This document shows positions 58,385 through 64,000 of a stretch of DNA of 64,000 bases, one piece after another (position 1 is the first letter of the stretch; every line of letters begins with the position of its first letter). The notes beneath the pieces were generated by a model. It saw only the letters and a list, made by a program, of their open reading frames with translations. It made no database searches and had not been told where the DNA came from. The translations under genes and the position numbers were made by a program. This stretch comes from Epiperipatus broadwayi. Lineage: Eukaryota; Onychophora; Udeonychophora; Euonychophora; Peripatidae. Where the stretch lies: assembly GCA_028023455.1 (NCBI GenBank), contig JAQFVV010012529.1, forward strand, positions 742,001 to 806,000, read 5' to 3'.

Positions 58385-59815
58385 TGCTGTAACAATTTTC
58401 ATGAAAATTAAGTAGTTATTTTTTTAACTGTATGATCATTGTTTCCATTGCTTCTGTTATGTAGTAAGTGAAATGAAAATATATTCTAGATTTAAAATAA
58501 ATAAATAGAACCTTATCTTTTAAAGAAACTTAATAAATTAAGGGGAAAATATATATATATTTAATTTAAGTTGTTTAGATTAAGACTTTAAGACTTAATT
58601 TTCATAATAATAATTGATCAAAGGCAAGTTGGAATTAGTAAATGATCAAATCATAACAATTATTATTATTAAAGATAGTTAATCATTGCTGGCATCCTTT
58701 TAATAAAATTTATTTTAGAATCTTATCTAAAATAATAAAGCCCCCATACATCATTAATATGATACTCTATATATCTTTAATAAATACAGGTTTTATAAAA
58801 GTCAGTTTTGAATATTGGAAAAATTGTTAATTGTTTTATAAATAATTAGAATTATTTTTGTCGTTGTTATTGTTGTTTTACAACTGAACTTTATTACAAT
58901 ATTATTTTTTAATCTTAAAAAAAAAATTCATTATGTACGAGATAAAAGTAGAAGGAAAAGAAATTGATTTTTTATTTTAATTCTAATTTATATGATATTT
59001 ATCTTTGTTAAAATATTACATGAAATAATCTTGGAATTTTAATTACTATTTTTATTTATTTGTATAATATTTGAACAAAAACATAAGATAGACTTTAATT
59101 ATTGTTCTTCAAGTGAAAGCTTCAAATATTGTTCATTAAGTAAAAAAGAAAATGATATAATTAGCTTGAAGAAGTATTATTGTTTTTGGAACTATTGAAG
59201 GAAGAATGTTTAATTGAACAGGTAAATGGCCATAAGTTTGTGTAAAAAAAATTATTTCATCAAGTCAAAAAAGATTGCATTGTATTAGATTTGCTGTGAA
59301 GTTTAACTATTTATTTTTTGAATTAGTCTAGGCCCATCATGGAGAACTTATGAAATGCGTACTTGAGCATAATTTTCTATGCTTTAAAATAAATTATTCA
59401 ATTTTTTTTTTTTGATGCTAAAACCTGTACTAATAAAAATTTAAATAGTAAAGATGAAATAAATAAATGTATTATATTAGAATTTATTTTACAATTGAAT
59501 TCTGATTAGAAAAAATAAATTACAAAATTTGAAATAAATAATTTGTGCAAATACATATGTACATGGGGATGATACATAAATAAGTCAAATATTGTGATAT
59601 CACATTCTGCAAACATGTCAAATGATTCTAATAAAACTACAAAGTAAACTCAGTAAAAAAATTTAAAATTCTTTGAAGTAAATCATGTCAAATCATAAAG
59701 TAAAAGTAATAAAATGTTTTTCCATCATAATCTTTTTGGTCTAAACCTAGTTATAACACATCATTCAATTTTTAAAAGTAATTGAAATCCCAAAGTAACG
59801 AAACACTCGATTAAT
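58385..59815. other. AT-rich DNA without recognised genes
   Basis: No gene was recognised. A string near 59091-59125 (GACTTTAATTATTGTTCTTC...) resembles 59908-59943 in the next repeat, so a diverged partial copy of that repeat may be present here. Confidence 0.4.
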
Positions 59816-60020
59816 GCCATCAAAAGTAATTTAAATGCCAACATAATTGGTAAGCAATATATATATAGTTGTTAGACTGAAGTAACACCCAAAAAATAAA
59901 AATATAAAATAGACTTTAGACATTGTTCTTCAAGTGAAAGGCTTCAAATGCCATCAAAAGTAATTTAAATGCCAACATAATTGGTAAGCAATATATATAT
60001 AGTTGTTAGACTGAAGTGTC
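59816..60020. repeat. 134-bp-period tandem duplication
   Basis: GCCATCAAAAGTAATTTAAA at 59816 is repeated at 59950, and the following 65 bp (to GTTAGACTGAAGT) are essentially identical. It is a recent local duplication or a tandem-monomer repeat. Confidence 0.88.
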
Positions 60021-60219
60021 TTTCCCAAAAAATAAAATGTTTTCTTTTTTGCTTGTGGTTTTGCAGTAAAAGTGAAATATAAAGATAATAATATAAATTA
60101 ACATATAATAAATCTTTGATTTATACAATTATTAAAGCTCATTTAATTTTACTTTTAAATAAATTTGTTACCATTTATTAATATGACTAGTTAAAATAAA
60201 AAATAAAATTTATCATGCA

Positions 60220-61905
60220 GTAGAGAATTCCAAAATTGTTGGACTAATGAGTATGGAGTGATTAACAAAAGCAACAAGGCAGTATGTATTTTATGATCCG
60301 GAATAATCGTATTGAGAACACCATCAATAAAATAGCATTATAAGACCAATTATAAATCATTTCTCAAAAAAAGTAAAGATGAACAAAAAGAATATATTGC
60401 CTGAAAACTTAAAAATATAAATATTGAATCAACATCTTTAATGAAATTTATGGAAAATCATTTAAATATAACTGCTGCTAGTTTTTTTTTTGTCTCAAAT
60501 ATAATTGACAAACATGGGAAACCTTTTAATGAAGGGGAATAATATATGAAAGAAGCATGGATGAAATGTGAATCAGTTCTTTCTGAAGATTTTGAAAACA
60601 AAGAAAAAATTATTGAGAATAAAAGATTTAACTATAAAAATATGGTTAAAAAAAAATCATGCAAATGGCCAACAACATAACTTATCAACAAAAGATATAT
60701 AAAATTTAGTTTAATTTTTCTCAGCTTTTATGAAAGTACAGCATAAATGGATCAACTTGTTTGGCTATTTTTATTTGCTATTGTATTGGAAATAGTAACA
60801 AAGAAAAATTGATCAGTTTAACCTCAATAGTAGATATTTGTAAAAAATAGATGTTTTCAAAATTGTATCAATAACTACAGATGGTGCTCGAAATATGACA
60901 GGAAAAGAAAATGGTTTTCATAGTTTATTTATTGGCCCTATCAGTCATTCAGTTTTAGGTTTTTATTGCATTATACACCAACCTGTTTATGCATATGAAG
61001 GACATCTTTGAGCCATTGGATAATGTTATGAATGCTGCGATTAAATTAATCAATTTTATATCTGCATATGCTTTAAATAAATGAAAATTTCTAAACTTAT
61101 TAAATGGTATGAAATCAATATACAATGTTTTACTTGTGTACAACAACATCCAATGATCAAATCAAGGAAAAGTAATTCAAAGATTTGTTGAATGTTTAGG
61201 TGGAATTTGACCTTTATGTAGCTGAGAATGAAATTAATGTTTTTTACTAATATGTGTTCACATTTAAATGAATTAAATGCGAAACTGCAACATTATAATA
61301 AGACAGTTCTTGACATGTTTGATTTGATCAAAATATTTGAAGCTAAATTATATTTCAAGCACAATGTTATTTTTTACACCTTCAAATATATTCTAAATAT
61401 AAAAAAATTCTTGACTGATTTAGAATCTCATGAGAAGCCAATTCAAGGCAAATTGACATGAGTTTTGTGCTTATGTTCAATTGATAATTGACTATTTTTC
61501 TTCAAGATTATGCAGAAACATCAAAATTTATTTTATACCCAAACACAATATCTGTGGTCAGACTCAATTTAGAAATTTTCGAATGGTTTAATTTGGAAGA
61601 TAGGAAAATGCAATTAGCTGATTTTCAATCTGATTCTGTATGGAAACAAGAATTTGTCAATTTTAGAAATGAGATAGAAACCACTGAAAGCAATCAATTA
61701 TTGGGCATATTTAAAAAGAATGTTGAAGAAGAACTTCTGATAGCCTGGAATGGTATTCCTGAAACATTTAATTGTTTTAAAACATTAGCCACTGCTACAT
61801 TATTAATTTTTTCCTCTACATATGCATGTGAGACATTATTTTTCTGAACTAAATTTAATTAAAGACAGATCAACAAATAGAATATTAGTGTACATTATTA
61901 AAACT
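60220..61905 (+). pseudogene. Decayed hAT transposase, GTF2IRD2/ZBED-like group
   Basis: Seen, in order and across several frames: a BED-finger-like start (CWTNEYGV..NKAVCILC and a later HYKTNYK, about 60238-60350); DKHGKPFNEGEYMKEAW near 60510-60560; TTDGARNMTGKENGF near 60873-60920 with the catalytic Asp; CIIHQ near 60967; then an open frame at 61228-61461 (HLNELNAKLQHYNKTVLDM). A final open frame at 61488-61847 ends STYACETLFF, the hAT dimerisation motif. NLIKDRSTNRI follows, as in the family. Known: hAT transposases of this group are about 550-650 residues, which fits this span. Stops and shifts show it is dead. No terminal repeats or target duplication were located. Confidence 0.82.
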
Positions 61906-62209
61906 GACAAAATATGAACCAGATATAATACATTTGATATCCACTGTACAACAGCAAAAATCTCATTAAATAATTTTGATTTATATTGATTTTATATGTT
62001 CATTTTTTTTTAAAAAAAAAAAATTAATTACTATTAATATTTTAAACCATTAAGCATCACATGATCACATTTCCTATACTAGCACATTAATTGTTGATAA
62101 ACAGAGCAAAACTCTCCATACAGTATTGCCACCTGTGCTAAACAGAGTAATCAATGGATGCCAGAAGGCTTGTGCATAAAATCCCTATCTAATGCCTACT
62201 CATCCAATA

Positions 62210-62251
62210 TCCCCAGATTAGTTTCTGGCTTGTGGCCTTCGTCAGTGAGGA
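62210..62251 (-). ncRNA. Type I hammerhead ribozyme, family 1, one stem III mismatch
   Basis: On the minus strand: UCCUCA, CUGACGA, A-GGC..GCC-A, GAAA, CUAAU, C, UGGGGA. All core positions match the best copy. G to A in stem III removes its second pair, so activity is probably lowered. Confidence 0.7.
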
Positions 62252-62663
62252 GCTTTGGATCTGAGAGCACTGCATCTAGATCTTAGGATCTAATGCAACC
62301 CTCTAGCAACCACCTTTTATCTCTACTTAACTACTAAACTATGAGAATGAAATTGAAAACAAAAAATATTTTCAATCTAAGCTCAATAGCTTATATAGAC
62401 ATATGGGTCTGAACTCAGTTCAGCACCCATACATTTTGGTGTCTTTGGCTCTTTTACAACCATAGCCACCACTATCCTATTAGGCAGGATTGGTGTTAAA
62501 CCATTAAGCATCACATGATCACATTTCCTATACTAGCACATTAATTGTTGATAAACAGAGCAAAACTCTCCATACAGTATTGCCACCTGTGCTAAACAGA
62601 GTAATCAATGGATGCCAGAAGGCTTGTGCATAAAATCCCTATCTAATGCCTACTCATCCAATA

Positions 62664-62705
62664 TCCCCAGACTAGTTTCTGGCTTGTGGCCTTCGTCAGT
62701 GAGGA
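62664..62705 (-). ncRNA. Type I hammerhead ribozyme, family 1
   Basis: Identical over its 42 nt to 63035-63076 but on the minus strand, 454 nt from the minus copy at 62210. The two minus copies would release one monomer of that length if both cleaved. Confidence 0.78.
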
Positions 62706-63034
62706 GCTGTATGGAGAGTTTTGCTCTGTTTATCAACAATTAATGTGCTAGTATAGGAAATGTGATCATGTGATGCTTAATGGTTTAACACCAATCCTGC
62801 CTAATAGAATAGTGGTGGCTATGGTTGTAAAAGAGCCAAAGACACCAAAATGTATGGGTGCTGAACTGAGTTCAGACCCATATGTCTATGTAAGCTATTG
62901 AGCTTAGATTGAAAATATTTTTTGTGTTTTCAATTTCATTCTCATAGTTTAGTAGTTAAGTAGAGATAAAAGGTGGTTGCTAGGGGGTTGCATTAGATCC
63001 TAAGATCTAGATGCAGTGCTCTCAGATCCAAAGC

Positions 63035-63076
63035 TCCTCACTGACGAAGGCCACAAGCCAGAAACTAGTCTGGGGA
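63035..63076 (+). ncRNA. Type I hammerhead ribozyme, family 1, best-placed copy
   Basis: Stem I UCCUCA (63035-63040) pairs with UGGGGA (63071-63076), with one G-U wobble. The core CUGACGA is at 63041-63047. Stem II GGC/GCC (63049-63051 with 63057-63059) has loop CACAA and an A-A at its base. GAAA is at 63061-63064. The minimal stem III AC-UA-GU (63064-63069) is followed by H17 = C at 63070, so predicted cleavage is after 63070. Stem I resumes beyond an internal loop (AAAGC / UAUG) with AUCC/GGAU (63026-63029 with 63081-63084). Known: natural type I hammerheads use such a stem I internal loop for the contact with loop II. Caveat: G-C is usual where A-A is found. Confidence 0.8.
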
Positions 63077-63495
63077 TATGGGATGAGTAAGCATTAGATA
63101 GGGATTTTATGCACAAGCCTTCTGGCATCCATTGATTACTCTGTTTAGCACAGGTGGCAATACTGTATGGAGAGTTTTGCTCTGTTTATTAATATTTTAC
63201 TATTAAATTTTATTCAACTCATGTACTCTTTCAAATAAATATTGTTCCCTTGTATTTAGCTTAATTAAAAACCTTTGTTTAACTATTATTAACAAGAATT
63301 TTGTAAAGATATGAAATTTGGAAATAAATGAATTATTATTATTGTTTTGTTTTATAAACTTTAATTAAGTTGTTTAATATTTTGATTTAATAACAGTATG
63401 GCATGCCAATCACTCAATAAATATTTTTTGGAAATTTTTGGCATGCTCACATAAAAAGGTTCACCATCACTTGCCTTGGCTATTGGTATTATAAG

Positions 63496-63837
63496 ATGGC
63501 TTGTATAATGGTACCCTTTACTCATTTTAACAGTGCTTTTTCTTCAGTATTAGATTTAGAAAGTTTAGGGAATGTTTGTTATTTTATCAATACTAATAAG
63601 TTACCTTTTTTTTCTCTTGGAAATTTTAATCCACATGTTGATAGAAATGGTAAACTGTGGTCCAAATTTGTTAGAAATAATATTCTTGGCTCATTAAACT
63701 CAAATGATCTATTAATATTCATTTTTTGCATAAGATGTGAATTGTTTAGGGGAAGGGGGGAATCACAAAATAATAGCGTGAAGTATGTTACAGTTAGAAG
63801 TCAGTGTAAAAGAATTATTGGACAAATTACAAACTAG
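63496..63837 (+). pseudogene. Possible LINE endonuclease fragment
   Basis: The 113-codon open frame contains LGNFNPHVDRN (residues about 41-51), which resembles the GDFNAHVGRD motif of LINE APE-type endonucleases. It is followed by ILGSLNSNDLLIFIFCIRCEL, like the usual G..N.NG..LL.FC...L segment. The Asp of GDFN is Asn here. Upstream and downstream domains are not found in frame. The frame differs clearly from the RTE family above, so if real it belongs to another LINE family. Confidence 0.45.
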
Positions 63838-64000
63838 TACATTTTAAGATTAAAATGTTAGTGGCATTAAAAATGAGTCTTATCCCAAATATATTTATAG
63901 GAAATTTGATGTTCATTCTTTAGAAATAAATGCTATTTACACTAAGTTTCACCAGCTGTTAAAAATTAAAATTGCCATTTTGAATTTTCATTGATTGTCA

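Larger units (their letters stand above)
62045..63186. mobile_element. Family-1 hammerhead-bearing element: 1.5 tandem monomers plus an inverted monomer
   Basis: Seen: on the minus strand a full 454-nt monomer (62044-62497) is followed by a partial one (62498 to about 62708). After an inversion point near 62708/62709 comes one plus-strand monomer plus about 27 nt. A 13-bp duplication, tattaatatttta, lies at 62032-62044 and 63187-63199. The three arms are nearly identical. Each monomer carries one hammerhead (62210-62251 minus, 62664-62705 minus, 63035-63076 plus). There is no protein-coding capacity. Known: Penelope-like elements and animal retrozymes show this ribozyme class and partial tandem or inverted copies. 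Inferred: a non-autonomous Penelope-dependent element or retrozyme, unrelated in sequence to family 2. Confidence 0.87.

Noticed and set aside
1-64000. CRISPR arrays, bacterial operons, prophage or rRNA genes
   Set aside because: No spaced identical repeats, ribosome-binding patterns or rRNA motifs were seen. The content is that of an animal genome.

Overview
This window reads as repeat-dense, strongly AT-rich DNA from an invertebrate animal. No bacterial gene organisation, operon or ribosome-binding pattern is present. All recognisable coding sequence belongs to transposable elements: an RTE-clade LINE, a hAT transposase of the GTF2IRD2/ZBED type, a gag-only LTR element and Merlin-like DNA elements. 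The RTE tail (RLQTTQRSMER..., GHIARR...) resembles copies common in arthropods, but the phylum cannot be fixed from this sequence. I found no convincing host gene, rRNA or tRNA.

Layout. (i) Six terminal-inverted-repeat elements start with GG and are flanked by 8-bp target duplications: 1473-2784, 14838-15988, 17063-22392, 33201-35941, 33271-34798 (nested in the previous one) and 41774-43064. They look like one non-autonomous Merlin-like clan. (ii) RTE LINEs: a badly decayed copy (11251-14297), a nearly intact copy with one frameshift (18555-21718, inside the third TIR element) and a 3' scrap (58238-58384). (iii) A complete LTR retrotransposon on the minus strand (46624-55034) has about 2.78-kb LTRs, a PBS-like and a PPT-like site and a 4-bp target duplication. 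It carries only a broken gag and no pol. (iv) A decayed hAT transposase lies at 60220-61905, and a decayed LINE endonuclease scrap near 63.5-63.8 kb.

The most interesting material is a set of small repeats built from about 350-450-nt monomers in head-to-tail plus inverted arrangement. Two unrelated families (8461-8816 and 26149-27119; 62045-63186) carry what fold by eye as complete type I hammerhead ribozymes. Each has a CUGANGA core, a short stem II, GAAA, a two- to three-pair stem III, a cleavage triplet ending in UH, and a matching two-part stem I. Each insertion has an 11-13-bp target duplication. This matches what is known of Penelope-like elements and animal retrozymes, but no reverse transcriptase of that type is in the window. 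A third family with the same architecture (5881-6258; 55745-56215) carries a different conserved hairpin that I cannot assign.

Other structures: a perfect 90-bp inverted repeat with a 16-bp flanking duplication (44870-45117), a 196-bp foldback inside each LTR, a TTAGGG-like array inside a TIR element, and several tandem duplications. The elements interact mainly by nesting. The RTE sits inside one Merlin-like element and a Merlin-like element sits inside another, which gives a relative order of insertion.
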